37,943 bases of DNA, from IMG/VR virus record IMGVR_UViG_3300025383_000050, positions 1-37,943 of that record; one strand, 5' to 3'. Under the pieces are notes generated by a model. It saw nothing but the letters and a program-made list of their open reading frames with translations, had not been told where the DNA came from and searched no databases. Below are positions 18,901 through 26,651 of the stretch, piece after piece. The first letter of the stretch is position 1; each line of letters begins with the position of its first letter. The stretch is from a virus. Made by a program: the position numbers and the translations under genes.

Positions 18901-21055
18901 AGGTCAGACCTACGGTTTGGCAGGATACACACGGCGCATTACTGGTGGTGGAACACCATCGTTCGCCCCATTTATTGACTGGTATAACGACTTAGGAAAC
19001 CTTATTTCCACCTCGTCGGGCAACCACAGTGTTATAACGCCATACTTTTACGGCAACGTCACAAGCGGTTCTGCCATTATCACCAGCCTGACGGGAACAA
19101 GCACGGCAGTCAAGGTCGGCAACGGCATCAAGGGCGTTGGTATTCCAGCAGGGGCGACCATTGTGAGCATTAGTGGCACGTCGCTTACGATGAGCGTCAC
19201 CGCCAACGCTACGAACACAAACGTTCGCATTTCCAATTACACAGCAATGGTTATCGGTGCGCCCATCACCTTTACGGGAACTATTGCGAGTGGTAGTCCG
19301 ACAACCATTTCGGGTCTTTCCACCACAACGGGTCTGGCTGTGGGTCAAGTTATCTATGGCTACGGCTTGCCTTTTGGAACGTCTATTTCTAGCATCACCG
19401 CCAGCGCAAGTTCATTGACTATTTCGCAGTCGGCAACAGCGTTCTCTAGCGGCAACTCTTTCCGCACTTGCTCAACTGGTGTAATCATTGGCGAGGTTGG
19501 CGCACCTTACTACCTGTCGCCTATGGGTCAGTATGGTCAGAACTGGACACCAAACGCTATTGTCGGCAAGGCTCCCGACTTACACACTCTTGTTTCCGCC
19601 TGTTACTTCACCTCAAACGGCGACGGGACAACGGGCTACTACACGGTAACCGCAGGCTCTACAACTATTTCACTATCCGCTGGCGCAACCGTGACTGACG
19701 GATTTGGAAATACAATGACCGTTATCCAAGCAGCATCAGCAGGCTCAACAACTCTGGCGGTCGGCTTCAACACAATCCCGTCTAGTTCACCTACCTACCT
19801 GACGGTTGCTGCGACCCGTGCCGTTCCACGCTTCCAGTGGTATAACCCCACGTCAGGTGACGTGTATGCGCTCGCCTCAGTGACGTTCCGTTCCGTGACC
19901 CCGAACTTGCCGAACAGCAACTACGTTCCCCTCGCCACACAGTTGGACACCGTTCAAAAGCCAGTCAGCACGACGGGCTACTCGCCTACGTCAATTATTT
20001 TGAACAAGACGACCAAGACCAACGGTAGTGAAACCGTGTATCTGTTAGACCCAGCAATGGACTACGGCACACGGGAAACAGCACAGGGAGCCTCAAAACA
20101 AGTTCTTTGGACTTTGACAACTAGTGCGGTGAAAAAGAACGCTACGTCTTTGTCCGTGACTGACGTTACGGGACTTGCGCCCGGTTCCACCTTGACCATT
20201 GGCTACGGAACGCCCGGTCAAGAGGACTTGCTTATCTCAACTGGTTGGGGTGGCTACAACCCCGTCACCATTGACCACTCTACGCCTATCAAAAACAATC
20301 ACCCAATCAACGACCGAGTGTATGCCTTCGTCAATTCCCTACAGGGGAACGTTTTTCAGCCACAACTTTCCGGCACACCCGTTGCCGTGTTCAACTGGAA
20401 CAGCGACGGATGGATTAACACGCCACAGGCGACCTACACGTTCACGGTGCAACGTAGTGAAAACAACGGCGCAACATGGACTACGTTGCGTAATGGCGGC
20501 AACCTGACGGTGAATTCAAACGGCGTGGCGACTATTCAGGACTACGAACTCACCCCCGGTGCGACACAGCAGTATCGTGCGTGGGCAACGTGGGTTTCAC
20601 CATCGGGGCAAAAGTGGCAAGGCGAAACGACTTACCAACTCACCGCCCCCGTTATGTCGAACAACCAGTGGTGGATTTCCAGCACCAGCAACCCTGCTCT
20701 GCGTTATCCGTTGCTTGTTCAGAACCAATCAACAGAAACAATGAAGCACCCAAACGGTGTCTTGTATCCTCTCGGCTCTCGCTTCCCAATCACCATCGCT
20801 GGTGTCGTAGGCGGTCGTGACGGCTCTATTGACGTTATGTGGACTGACATTCCAAACTGGCAGAACTTCCTCAACTTCTTGCGTCTTGGTGAAATCTACG
20901 TCTTGCAGAACCCTGTGGAAAACACCAAGTCGTATATCTTTATCAACGATGACGTGACGTGGGAAAACAACGCTTCAAGTCAGCCTTACCGCAAGGTAAC
21001 TATCCCCTACATTGAGGCAGCACCGCCGAACTTTGGCTACACTTACGGAAACTAG
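15959..21055 (+). CDS. Large minor tail protein, 1698 aa
   Basis: ATG 15959 is preferred to the in-frame GTG 15950 because AGGTG lies at a suitable distance; it overlaps the end of the giant tail gene. The N-terminal ~250 residues include beta-sandwich-like stretches (SDWAVQQITVYVD near residue 205), probably fibronectin-like. The middle contains type B repeats shared with the previous protein (VGMPISGSGIQPGTTVTS; VGNGIKGVGIPAGATIVS; VGQVIYGYGLPFGTSISS) and a 'TIGSEKLLVRN' segment. Near the C-terminus a Fn3-like region (YTFTVQRSENNGATW) precedes a conserved-looking 120-residue end with FLNFLRLGEIYVLQNP. It is a tail-tip or adsorption protein; the exact role is inferred from position and repeats. 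Confidence 0.85.
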   Translation: MASSHKFSMYLLDPLTGNSTTDDSFVSTKSTAYAVQHGGFRSKDPNGDEWTAVVLSRVRMRHTAAIPHSQKVGFRTSGIHLHHKSAPVVSHITVAPGTQLVFKEGASNEIHWVYDDFDGDEQTHWHVKIFDQYTYNSLAFSVNNSTPMFEQTGKDKSTSVSIDSALPVVTGTGTGNTGFVDGGVYYAAVRVAKDHNKDPFWSDWAVQQITVYVDQPKPPLLSVYTNTSNASNTLVIQSSDNLLGDNNGGMSKNQGDWQRTTIDASSGQSTVSFSHTAISNTLALTDGQVITSIPVGTTGYISTIGGIAASGVTTFKVSGKKNVNTSALGFPTTGTFWITIGSEKLLVRNHMDGTSKTPDTFDVVARGYLSTTATSHPQWATVTYGLQQDIYTGSNGEIVHTFDVKKYGKPIVHHGITRWYSDATTSNNSPTVSTISKTIPIYQATDPNDKKSRNHFWVTDPGGTLQPGQKIQIVYNTWNKTVVSNGTYNPTNPKKNGLRTSTTTTENLHLAPLLTFGNAPAETVTIKSVETDKIVTTPSKVVGTVAGSVCGGPGHPITHIDIHMATDGTDAGPQNFNGVVPKNTPFIVSSGGKSTTVYVQKDTSWSGTRVGFWFWGWDKVTLPIQPVVKCPAFAVNGHTDGSYFAFPDGATVTSLSASNTNVKKITLEQNYGQGKFAGQVLTLNDVIYQTSARTANPSSSNSSGHYVTTPGSTQTPSWIEKQTAVFQFKVDTLASSPPVSFRNASYPATSASGFPQFNTTTVTLPQFGCSFSSGVRSITANSNSDAASVYVGMPISGSGIQPGTTVTSVYITPSSNSILISLPTTASSAPLGTIVSVTASALSYNNYEVVMNGVPLGTTVTNTTASGNNVVLTFSASGTVPVSSYTSSDVPSYFTTNQITLLAPSLNVIPAGSMSIPITPMKVNHNYPIHCPVRINYPALLGDNGIIVKPSPASGNATAEVSLVPSANATWTATNNIPVTAGQTYGLAGYTRRITGGGTPSFAPFIDWYNDLGNLISTSSGNHSVITPYFYGNVTSGSAIITSLTGTSTAVKVGNGIKGVGIPAGATIVSISGTSLTMSVTANATNTNVRISNYTAMVIGAPITFTGTIASGSPTTISGLSTTTGLAVGQVIYGYGLPFGTSISSITASASSLTISQSATAFSSGNSFRTCSTGVIIGEVGAPYYLSPMGQYGQNWTPNAIVGKAPDLHTLVSACYFTSNGDGTTGYYTVTAGSTTISLSAGATVTDGFGNTMTVIQAASAGSTTLAVGFNTIPSSSPTYLTVAATRAVPRFQWYNPTSGDVYALASVTFRSVTPNLPNSNYVPLATQLDTVQKPVSTTGYSPTSIILNKTTKTNGSETVYLLDPAMDYGTRETAQGASKQVLWTLTTSAVKKNATSLSVTDVTGLAPGSTLTIGYGTPGQEDLLISTGWGGYNPVTIDHSTPIKNNHPINDRVYAFVNSLQGNVFQPQLSGTPVAVFNWNSDGWINTPQATYTFTVQRSENNGATWTTLRNGGNLTVNSNGVATIQDYELTPGATQQYRAWATWVSPSGQKWQGETTYQLTAPVMSNNQWWISSTSNPALRYPLLVQNQSTETMKHPNGVLYPLGSRFPITIAGVVGGRDGSIDVMWTDIPNWQNFLNFLRLGEIYVLQNPVENTKSYIFINDDVTWENNASSQPYRKVTIPYIEAAPPNFGYTYGN

Positions 21056-21057
21056 CC

Positions 21058-22647
21058 ATGTATAAAATGTCCGAAAAGATGACGAAATCCCTAAAGGGGT
21101 CGCACCGACCAATGATTCTGGTCGGCGTGGTGTCGGTTGATGGCACTCAAACGTTTATCCCCATCGACAGCGGAACGGTGACGATTGACCGCACCAGCCA
21201 AGACGTGCGACGCACTCTCAATTTCACTACAGCGAAAGAGGATTTGGTTCCTCTCTACAACTACGACCCGTTGCAGATTTACGGCAACCACGTCTATGTC
21301 TATCGTGGCGTTCTTTGGAACCTTGACGCTATTGACCCCCGACTTTATTCAGCACCCCTACCGTTGGCAAAAGAGTGGCGTGTGCCAGCCAACGGGGCGT
21401 ATGAACTCGTGCCTCTGGGCGTATTCCGTATCAACACCGTTTCCGTTGCTGAGGATAAAGACGGTGACATCAAGATTACGGTTGACGCTTCGGACATCGC
21501 AGCAAACATTGGTAAAAACCACTGGACAAACCCCGTCACAGTTTGGAAAACCAAATACAGCGTTCCCGTCGCCAAGACCGACACAACGCCGGAACAGACC
21601 TACATCGCTTCCAGCACCCAAGAAGCAATCAAAATGCTTATCCAAGACCGTTGGCCTGCCCACAACTCATTCGGGCCTCCGACGTTCAACTTTTCTGGTG
21701 TAAATGACAAGGCGTTGAGCAAGCCAGTGATTATGGGTAGCCAGACCGTTTCCACCAGCGGTTCCAATAGCCCGTGGACAGACATTTCCGCTTTGGCAAC
21801 AGCACTCAACGCCGAACTGTATGTGGATGCCGACGGGGCTTTCACGCTCCACACCGTTCCTGACCCGAACACCATTCCACCAGTTTGGAACTTTCTTGAC
21901 GGCGAGGGTGGTTTGCTCACCAACGCAGAACGCAAAATCCAAGACTCTAAGGTTGTGAACTACGTCATTGCCACTGGTGAAAACACGGGGGCAAAGAAAC
22001 CTATTCGCTCTATCGCAACCGACAACGACCCCAGTTCACCAACGTATTATCTCGGAACATTTGGGCGAGTTGTTGGTATGGAACCCGGTCGCAAGAAACT
22101 GGTCACCCAAGCAGAGGTCGACGATGCCGCTAAGACCTACCTCAACTGGTATGCCGGTGGTGATGAGGAAGTCACTATCAAGGGCGTTGTAAATCCTGCT
22201 CTTGACACGGGCGACGTTATTCGTATTCGTCGTCGTAAGGTCGGCATCTTTGACATTTCAGCAGTTGTGTGCGAACTGGATGTCGAAGTCTTGCAAAGCA
22301 ATACCGTTATGGCTAGCACCCTTGTAGTGAAAAACGTCAAGAAGGATATACCCGTCGGCACTCAACTGCTCGTCAACACCAACTACGGCAGTCAGGCTCT
22401 ACGAGTGGCAAAGACGTGTGCCGCTAAATCAACGCTTTTGTATGTCGACCCGTTCTACCCTGCTGATAACTACCGCAAGGACACGATTATCTGCGACGCA
22501 AAGATTCCGAGTGACGGTGCGGTCAATTACTTTATCGACAAACTGACTATTCCACTAGACCTGACTACGGAAATTGAGATTACTGCCCGTGAGCGTCGTG
22601 TAGGAACCAAGAAGGACGCTGTTCGTATTGCGGAGTACAACCAATAA
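21058..22647 (+). CDS. Minor tail protein, DUF5047-like tail hub, 529 aa
   Basis: Begins 2 nt after the preceding stop. The N-terminal half reads as a hub-type beta domain: RPMILVGVVSVDGTQTF, then 'GTVTIDRTSQDVRRTLNFTT', then ELVPLGVFRINTV and DIKITVDASDIA. This order (short-axis beta strands, 'ID.....RR', 'F-I-----E', then an 'L--AL-ael--D-dG' helix around residues 245-265) matches the DUF5047 family of actinophage minor tail proteins, related to tail-associated hub proteins. The C-terminal half (LDTGDVIRI, ELDVEVLQS, IPLDLTTEIEITARE) resembles the closing hub domain. Its stop TAA overlaps the ATG of the next gene (22645-22649). Confidence 0.78.
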   Translation: MYKMSEKMTKSLKGSHRPMILVGVVSVDGTQTFIPIDSGTVTIDRTSQDVRRTLNFTTAKEDLVPLYNYDPLQIYGNHVYVYRGVLWNLDAIDPRLYSAPLPLAKEWRVPANGAYELVPLGVFRINTVSVAEDKDGDIKITVDASDIAANIGKNHWTNPVTVWKTKYSVPVAKTDTTPEQTYIASSTQEAIKMLIQDRWPAHNSFGPPTFNFSGVNDKALSKPVIMGSQTVSTSGSNSPWTDISALATALNAELYVDADGAFTLHTVPDPNTIPPVWNFLDGEGGLLTNAERKIQDSKVVNYVIATGENTGAKKPIRSIATDNDPSSPTYYLGTFGRVVGMEPGRKKLVTQAEVDDAAKTYLNWYAGGDEEVTIKGVVNPALDTGDVIRIRRRKVGIFDISAVVCELDVEVLQSNTVMASTLVVKNVKKDIPVGTQLLVNTNYGSQALRVAKTCAAKSTLLYVDPFYPADNYRKDTIICDAKIPSDGAVNYFIDKLTIPLDLTTEIEITARERRVGTKKDAVRIAEYNQ

Positions 22648-23717
22648 TGTTCGACATGAAGGACTTGGCGAACTCGTTGGTGAACAACGGAACGTGGGGC
22701 TTTGCGCCCGTAGATACGTTCCGTATGGGCATTGTCGCCGGATACGACCCAGCGTTTTCGTTTGACGACGGGGCGAATACGTTTCCAGCACTAAGCGTTC
22801 AGTTGGCTGGCGACGAACGAATGATGCACGGCTTTCGCTTTGCTGAACACTACGTTCCGCACTTGGGCGACACAGTATGGGTCTTGATTTCACCAGACGA
22901 CCACTGGGTTGTCGGTGCTTTGGCAACCAGCGCAACAGAGCGAGCCAAGCGTTCACCTATGACGTATATGGGGTCTGCCACCGCCGCTGGGCAAACCAAC
23001 CCTGCCGTCACCACCGCCTTGCTTCCAAATCGTTTGTATCGGGTTGAGGGGCAAGTGCATTTCACTACAAGCGGGTCGGGCGCAAACTATGCGGGTCAAG
23101 TAAGCCTCAAAGTCACACAGCCGTATTCCAGCACACCGCTTGTATTGGAAACCCGTGATGTTTTCCCCAATAACTCGTATGTCGTCACCGGAAGTCAAGA
23201 GTGGTCAATCACCGACCAATCCAAATGGTCAAACGGGCTTTGGACGGCGACGAACACAAACTCGGAATACACATGGACGCTAGAGGTGAACTCTCTAGAC
23301 TCAACGCCGTCTTACGCTTCCTACAACGAAAATAACGCTTATAACGCTGGCGACTTGGTGGTCGACACCAACGGACACTATTGGAAGTGCGTTCAGTCGG
23401 TCGCTGGCGTTTGGTCAAGTTCAGCAACTTATTATCCGGGGCAACTTGTTCTTTACCCCGCTCAGAGCGAGTATTTGTTTGCAAACTTCAATAATCAAAA
23501 CATTTCACCTGCGACAACGGCAAATGGCTGGGATTCTAACTTCAACACTCAAACAAACGTTATAACCTCAACACCGTTCTATATGCCAACGTGGACGTTT
23601 ACGGGTGTGTTCGGCGGTTCATTGCCCACTACCCCGTATTTCACTAGGGTTACCCCGCCCACCATTACGGTTACCAGTAGCCGTTTGACCGTTCACGATA
23701 TGGGCGTTGCATCGTAA
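22647..23717 (+). CDS. Tail-tip protein with OB-like domain and carbohydrate-binding-like module, 356 aa
   Basis: Translationally coupled to the hub gene by TAATG. Residues ~20-95 have the pattern of the small OB-fold domain found next to tail hubs (MGIVAGYDP, VQLAGDERMM, 'Y-P-LGDTVWVLISPDDHWVVGALA'). Residues ~230-275 contain NAYNAGDLVVDTNGHYWKC, then a second YYPGQLV. This looks like a carbohydrate-binding module of the CBM5/12 type ('aYn.GdlV...g..Y.c'), which would fit binding of host surface glycans. The remainder is beta-rich. Domain calls are pattern-based and have not been checked by profile search. Confidence 0.75.
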   Translation: MFDMKDLANSLVNNGTWGFAPVDTFRMGIVAGYDPAFSFDDGANTFPALSVQLAGDERMMHGFRFAEHYVPHLGDTVWVLISPDDHWVVGALATSATERAKRSPMTYMGSATAAGQTNPAVTTALLPNRLYRVEGQVHFTTSGSGANYAGQVSLKVTQPYSSTPLVLETRDVFPNNSYVVTGSQEWSITDQSKWSNGLWTATNTNSEYTWTLEVNSLDSTPSYASYNENNAYNAGDLVVDTNGHYWKCVQSVAGVWSSSATYYPGQLVLYPAQSEYLFANFNNQNISPATTANGWDSNFNTQTNVITSTPFYMPTWTFTGVFGGSLPTTPYFTRVTPPTITVTSSRLTVHDMGVAS

Positions 23718-23739
23718 CGGGATTTACAAATCAGCATTG

Positions 23740-23754
23740 TATTATCGTGCTATG
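23740..23754 (+). promoter_or_regulatory. Possible -10 element TATTAT six bases before ATG
   Basis: TATTAT at 23740-23745 sits exactly 6 nt before ATG 23752, the spacing expected for leaderless transcription. No -35 match is seen 17 bp upstream. The site could make a separate transcript of the membrane/holin genes at the end of the tail operon. Confidence 0.4.
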
Positions 23755-24060
23755 GCAAGCACCTATTTAGTCACTGCGATATGCGCTGGAGTTCCAGCAC
23801 TGCTTAGTTCTGTTGCCGCCATCCACGAAATCCACAAGGGGCGCAAGGAGAACAGCGGTGACCACCGCAAAGTTCAGGGCGCATTGGAACGGTTGGACAA
23901 CCGGATGGAACGCCTAGATAACAAGATTGAGGGCGTAGACATCAAGGTGGAAAAGACGGATTTACGCTTTGACGCAATTGAGGATAAGATTGAGCGTCAC
24001 TTAGGGTGGCACAGAAGCCAAGCCGAAACCGATTTGGAAAAGGCTCTAAAGAAAGAGTAG
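23752..24060 (+). CDS. Membrane-anchored coiled-coil protein (DUF2746-like), 102 aa
   Basis: I use ATG 23752, not an upstream in-frame start at 23707 that overlaps the previous gene. Residues 4-24 are hydrophobic (a transmembrane or signal-anchor helix). Residues 45-90 form heptad-rich helices with the repeating pattern 'LERLDNRMERLDNKIEGVD', a probable coiled coil. This layout matches the small DUF2746-type proteins found at the end of actinophage tail/lysis regions, next to holin genes. The next gene begins 2 nt after this stop, so the two are probably translated together. A role in lysis or tail-membrane contact is possible but unproven. Confidence 0.7.
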   Translation: MASTYLVTAICAGVPALLSSVAAIHEIHKGRKENSGDHRKVQGALERLDNRMERLDNKIEGVDIKVEKTDLRFDAIEDKIERHLGWHRSQAETDLEKALKKE

Positions 24061-24062
24061 AT

Positions 24063-24407
24063 ATGCCGGACGCAATCACCACCACCGAAATTCAAGTTGC
24101 CGACCAAGCACTCGCAAAGGCAACTGCCGTTGTAGAGGCAAAGGGTCAGCCACTCGCCCCTACTAACGCCACCAACACCGAAATTGACGAACTGGGCAAC
24201 GACATTGTTCGCTACGTCACGCCGGTTCTGGTTGGTTGGTTCATTACCCTCGCCGCCAAGAAGGGCTTTCACATCAGCACGGCGACCGCCTACCAGCAGG
24301 TCTTTCCGTTCGTGTCGTCGGGATACTTCATCCTCGTTCGCTACCTTGAACAGCACATCCCTGCTCTCGGTCGCTTGCTCGGTATCAAGAAGCCAGCCAA
24401 AAAGTAG
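24063..24407 (+). CDS. Probable holin, two-transmembrane protein, 114 aa
   Basis: Start ATG 24063 lies just after the previous stop. Residues ~51-65 (YVTPVLVGWFITLAA) and ~77-94 (YQQVFPFVSSGYFILVRY) are two hydrophobic helices. The C-terminus is basic and short (KKPAKK). This topology with a charged tail, small size and a position at the end of the late operon before a terminator are typical of phage holins. No endolysin is adjacent; the NlpC/P60-like gene at 29243 is the only visible candidate partner. The holin assignment is inference from topology and context. Confidence 0.6.
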   Translation: MPDAITTTEIQVADQALAKATAVVEAKGQPLAPTNATNTEIDELGNDIVRYVTPVLVGWFITLAAKKGFHISTATAYQQVFPFVSSGYFILVRYLEQHIPALGRLLGIKKPAKK

Positions 24408-24457
24408 TGCTACGTTGGGGATAGAACCCCGACAAGAGTTTGTTTCGTAAGAAACAG

Positions 24458-24500
24458 CAAAACCCCTAGCCAATCCGTTTTGGAAAGGCTAGGGGTTTTG
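24458..24500. terminator. Strong bidirectional intrinsic terminator
   Basis: CAAAACCCCTAGCC (24458-24471) pairs perfectly over 14 bp with GGCTAGGGGTTTTG (24487-24500). A-run and T-run flanks allow it to work on both strands. It lies between the rightward late genes and the leftward Gam-like gene. A smaller 6-bp hairpin (24441-24456, loop GTAA) stands just before it. Confidence 0.92.
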
Positions 24501-24524
24501 TTCTGCGTCACTTTGAGCGACAAT

Positions 24525-24582
24525 CGTGGTGAACGAAACTTGCTATTACGACCGAGTTGGATAGCAAGTTCCGCCCACCACG
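24525..24582. terminator. Second, two-tier hairpin next to the terminator
   Basis: AACTTGCTAT (24537-24546) pairs with ATAGCAAGTT (24561-24570). An outer arm CGTGGTG (24525-24531) pairs with CACCACG (24576-24582), with a 5/5 internal loop between. It begins 8 nt beyond the stop of the leftward gene, so it may be that gene's own transcript end or a structured RNA. Confidence 0.55.
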
Positions 24583-24590
24583 AAACTTTG

Positions 24591-25166
24591 TTAGCCGACC
24601 ACCTTGACGCTGGTGCTAATACCGCCCTCAACTGGGGCTAGACCCTCAACGGCGATTCCTGTGGTCGGGTCAAGAACAGCACCGTCGGCGTAGTCGACGA
24701 ACTTCTTGATTTCCGCAAGGTTCGCCTCACGCTTTACACGCACCCACTCGTCCTTGCCGTAGTGTTCAGCCCACGACAGGAACACGTCAAGGTCGGTCAC
24801 CTCAACCTTTGGCGCAACGACACGGCTCGTCACCTTGCCGTCTGGGAAATCAAGGCTCTTGCGACCGTCAGTGTCGTTCTCACGAACACGCATAAGGTAA
24901 TCGCCCAAGATACGCTCAAAGTAATCAACGGTCTGTGAGTTAGACGTGGTGTTCGCCTCAACCCAAGCGTTGATGCGGTCAAGTTCGACCTGTGCCTGAC
25001 GCTTCACCTCGTCAATACGACGTTGTGCCTGTGCGAGACGGCGCATAGCCCACAAGGCTTCGTCGTCGTTGTTAATGGTGAACGCATTAGGGTTCTCAAA
25101 ACCCGTTGGCTCACCAAGCGAGGCTAGGTAATCCTCTAATGATTGGTCAATTGCTTCGTTCGGCAT
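24591..25166 (-). CDS. gam-like: Gam-like host-nuclease inhibitor / DNA-end-binding protein, 191 aa
   Basis: Leftward gene with start at 25166 and RBS AGAGGG. Residues ~35-75 form a long charged helix (ALWAMRRLAQAQRRIDEVKRQ). The following region (DYLMRVRENDTDGRKSLDFPDGKV in parts, then VEVTDLDVFLSWAEHY, then VRVKREANLAEIKKFV) follows the Mu Gam family order: long helix, 'K-S---P-G---R', 'V-D---l--W', 'vk---n---iKk'. Length is close to the family's ~170-190. Gam proteins bind double-stranded DNA ends and block RecBCD-type nucleases, which would protect phage DNA and suit the nearby Sak4-like ATPase. The Ala/Gly-rich C-terminus is extra. Family assignment is by pattern and was not tested. Confidence 0.78.
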   Translation of the reverse strand: MPNEAIDQSLEDYLASLGEPTGFENPNAFTINNDDEALWAMRRLAQAQRRIDEVKRQAQVELDRINAWVEANTTSNSQTVDYFERILGDYLMRVRENDTDGRKSLDFPDGKVTSRVVAPKVEVTDLDVFLSWAEHYGKDEWVRVKREANLAEIKKFVDYADGAVLDPTTGIAVEGLAPVEGGISTSVKVVG

Positions 25167-25206
25167 TTTGCCCTCTTTCTCTAATCGGTTATAACTGCTT
25201 GATACA

Positions 25207-25235
25207 ACTATACAGGTGTCTAGTGACTAACGCAA
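25207..25235 (-). promoter_or_regulatory. Leftward promoter, TTGCGT-17-TATAGT
   Basis: On the minus strand, -35 TTGCGT (25230-25235) and -10 TATAGT (25207-25212) are 17 bp apart. It lies in the gap between the two leftward genes and would drive the Gam-like gene with a leader of about 35 nt. It shares the CTGTATAGT core with the promoter at 25546-25574. Confidence 0.7.
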
Positions 25236-25239
25236 GTCT

Positions 25240-25512
25240 TTAGGCGGAAATCTTTTCGCCGTTGCGGATTGCGCTCTCAACCATTGTGTCCATAAGGCGA
25301 CGTGCGCTCTCGTAGCGGTCAAGCGGATAAACACCACTACCCGACTTCACAGCGTAGGCACGGCGCAACTCGCCAACATAGGGCGAGATTATCTCAATCG
25401 TGCGCTTGCCACCACGCTTATTTACGAGGGTGACCTTGTTGTCCAGTTCGGCGATTGCGGCATCCTCACGCTGAGCCTTCACCTCAATGTCTGGGTCGTA
25501 TTCGTAGTCCAT
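25240..25512 (-). CDS. Small leftward protein of unknown function, 90 aa
   Basis: Start is ATG at 25512, 5 nt after a perfect RBS AAGGAG; the in-frame GTG at 25515 is too close to it. The N-terminus is acidic (DYEYDPDIE), followed by a helix, a basic beta-like segment (KRGGKRTIEIISPYVGELRRAYAV in parts) and a C-terminal helix with YESARRLMDTMVESAIRN. I recognise no family. It is the first leftward gene of the divergent region at 25.5 kb, opposite the recombination genes, and has its own promoter. A regulatory role would fit that place, but no HTH is obvious. Confidence 0.7.
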   Translation of the reverse strand: MDYEYDPDIEVKAQREDAAIAELDNKVTLVNKRGGKRTIEIISPYVGELRRAYAVKSGSGVYPLDRYESARRLMDTMVESAIRNGEKISA

Positions 25513-25545
25513 CACAACTCCTTATCCGTTATCTGATACTAAACC

Positions 25546-25574
25546 ACTATACAGCATAGGTGCGACAAAAGCAA
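25546..25574 (-). promoter_or_regulatory. Leftward promoter, TTGCTT-17-TATAGT
   Basis: On the minus strand, -35 TTGCTT (25569-25574) and -10 TATAGT (25546-25551) are 17 bp apart. It reads into the 25512 gene. With the rightward promoter at 25618 it makes a divergent control region of about 190 bp. Confidence 0.7.
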
Positions 25575-25617
25575 ATACACACGAAACACCATACAAACAA
25601 AAGGTTTTAGATAACAC

Positions 25618-25646
25618 TTGACGGCGGTTGAGTGAGCGTGTAAGAT
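25618..25646 (+). promoter_or_regulatory. Rightward promoter, TTGACG-17-TAAGAT
   Basis: -35 TTGACG (25618-25623) and -10 TAAGAT (25641-25646) with a 17-bp spacer. Transcription would begin near 25653, giving a ~48-nt leader before ATG 25701, which has an RBS (GAAAGAGAA). It is the likely early promoter for the recombination/replication genes. Confidence 0.75.
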
Positions 25647-25700
25647 TGCCCGTGACGACTCCGACGACAGATGTTAGAGCCTGATTAGAAAGAGAACCAA

Positions 25701-26609
25701 ATGTCCTTATTCACCAAAGCCACAAAGGCGCAGGCAAAAGCCCGTGTCGCCTTCTGTGGCCCATCCGGCGCAGGCAAGACCTATTGGTCACTGCTCTGGG
25801 CAACCAAGTTGGCAGAGGGCGGCAAGATTGCCTTCATTGACACCGAACGTAGTTCAGCATCGTTGTATGCCGACAAGTTCGACTTCGACACCCTCTCAAT
25901 GTCACCGCCCTACCACCCCGACCGTTTGGTTGAGGCAATCCGTTCAGCAGAGGCAGAGGGATACGCCGTAATCGTTATCGACAGCCTCACGCACTTCTGG
26001 CAGGGCAAGGGTGGCGTTCTAGAAATCGTTGATGACGCTAAGGGTCGCTTCGGTGGCAATCAATACATGGCTTGGGGCGTGGGAACACCACTCCAGCAAG
26101 CAATGGTTGATGCCCTACTGGCGTTCAACGGACACGTCATTGTGACTATGCGCTCTAAGACCGAATACACAATGGACAAGAACGAAAAGGGCAAGACCGA
26201 AATCAAAAAGGTCGGTATGGCTCCGCAACAGCGTGACGGTATTGAGTATGAATTCACTCTTGTGTTTGACGTGGATATTCAGCACCGTGCCGTTGCCACC
26301 AAGACACGTTGCGACACGTTGGCAGACCGTTCGTTCCAGCCAAACGCCGCAGAGGAAGCCAGCGACATTTTCCTGAACTGGCTCTCGTCTGGTGACCCGT
26401 TGCTCTCGCAGAACGAGCGTGACGCTATCGACAACAAAATCAAGAGCCTGTCGCCGTCCCAGCGTCGCACTCTCGGTTCTGAGTGGGCGAGCAAGGGCTT
26501 GCCAAAGGTCGGCGCAATGACCGAAAGCCGTAAGGCAGACGCATTAGCGTTGATTGAACGAGCCTCAGAGTTTGACGACGAGGAAACGACCGACGAGGTT
26601 CCGTCGTAA
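25701..26609 (+). CDS. Sak4-like RecA-fold recombination ATPase, 302 aa
   Basis: Walker A GPSGAGKT is at residues 20-27, an IDTERSS strand at 46-52, and Walker B VIVID at 90-94 followed by SLTHFW. Later 'VIVTMRSKTEY' is the next beta strand and 'KVGMAPQQRDGIEYEFTLVFDV' matches the conserved end of the AAA_24/Sak4 fold. These phage proteins are RecA/RadA-related single-domain ATPases that help single-strand annealing together with an SSB. The C-terminal ~90 residues form an extra helical domain (TESRKADALALIERASEF) ending in an acidic tail. Upstream leftward Gam-like and downstream replication genes fit a recombination-dependent replication module. Confidence 0.85.
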   Translation: MSLFTKATKAQAKARVAFCGPSGAGKTYWSLLWATKLAEGGKIAFIDTERSSASLYADKFDFDTLSMSPPYHPDRLVEAIRSAEAEGYAVIVIDSLTHFWQGKGGVLEIVDDAKGRFGGNQYMAWGVGTPLQQAMVDALLAFNGHVIVTMRSKTEYTMDKNEKGKTEIKKVGMAPQQRDGIEYEFTLVFDVDIQHRAVATKTRCDTLADRSFQPNAAEEASDIFLNWLSSGDPLLSQNERDAIDNKIKSLSPSQRRTLGSEWASKGLPKVGAMTESRKADALALIERASEFDDEETTDEVPS

Positions 26610-26651
26610 ATCACCACCAGAGGGGTCTATAAGGCTCTCTCACAGGCGCAA

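Noticed and set aside
18992-19348. Leftward open frame of 118 codons inside the 1701-aa gene
   Set aside because: No RBS or promoter; composition (Cys, Arg, Thr rich) is typical of the antisense of a Thr/Ser-rich gene.
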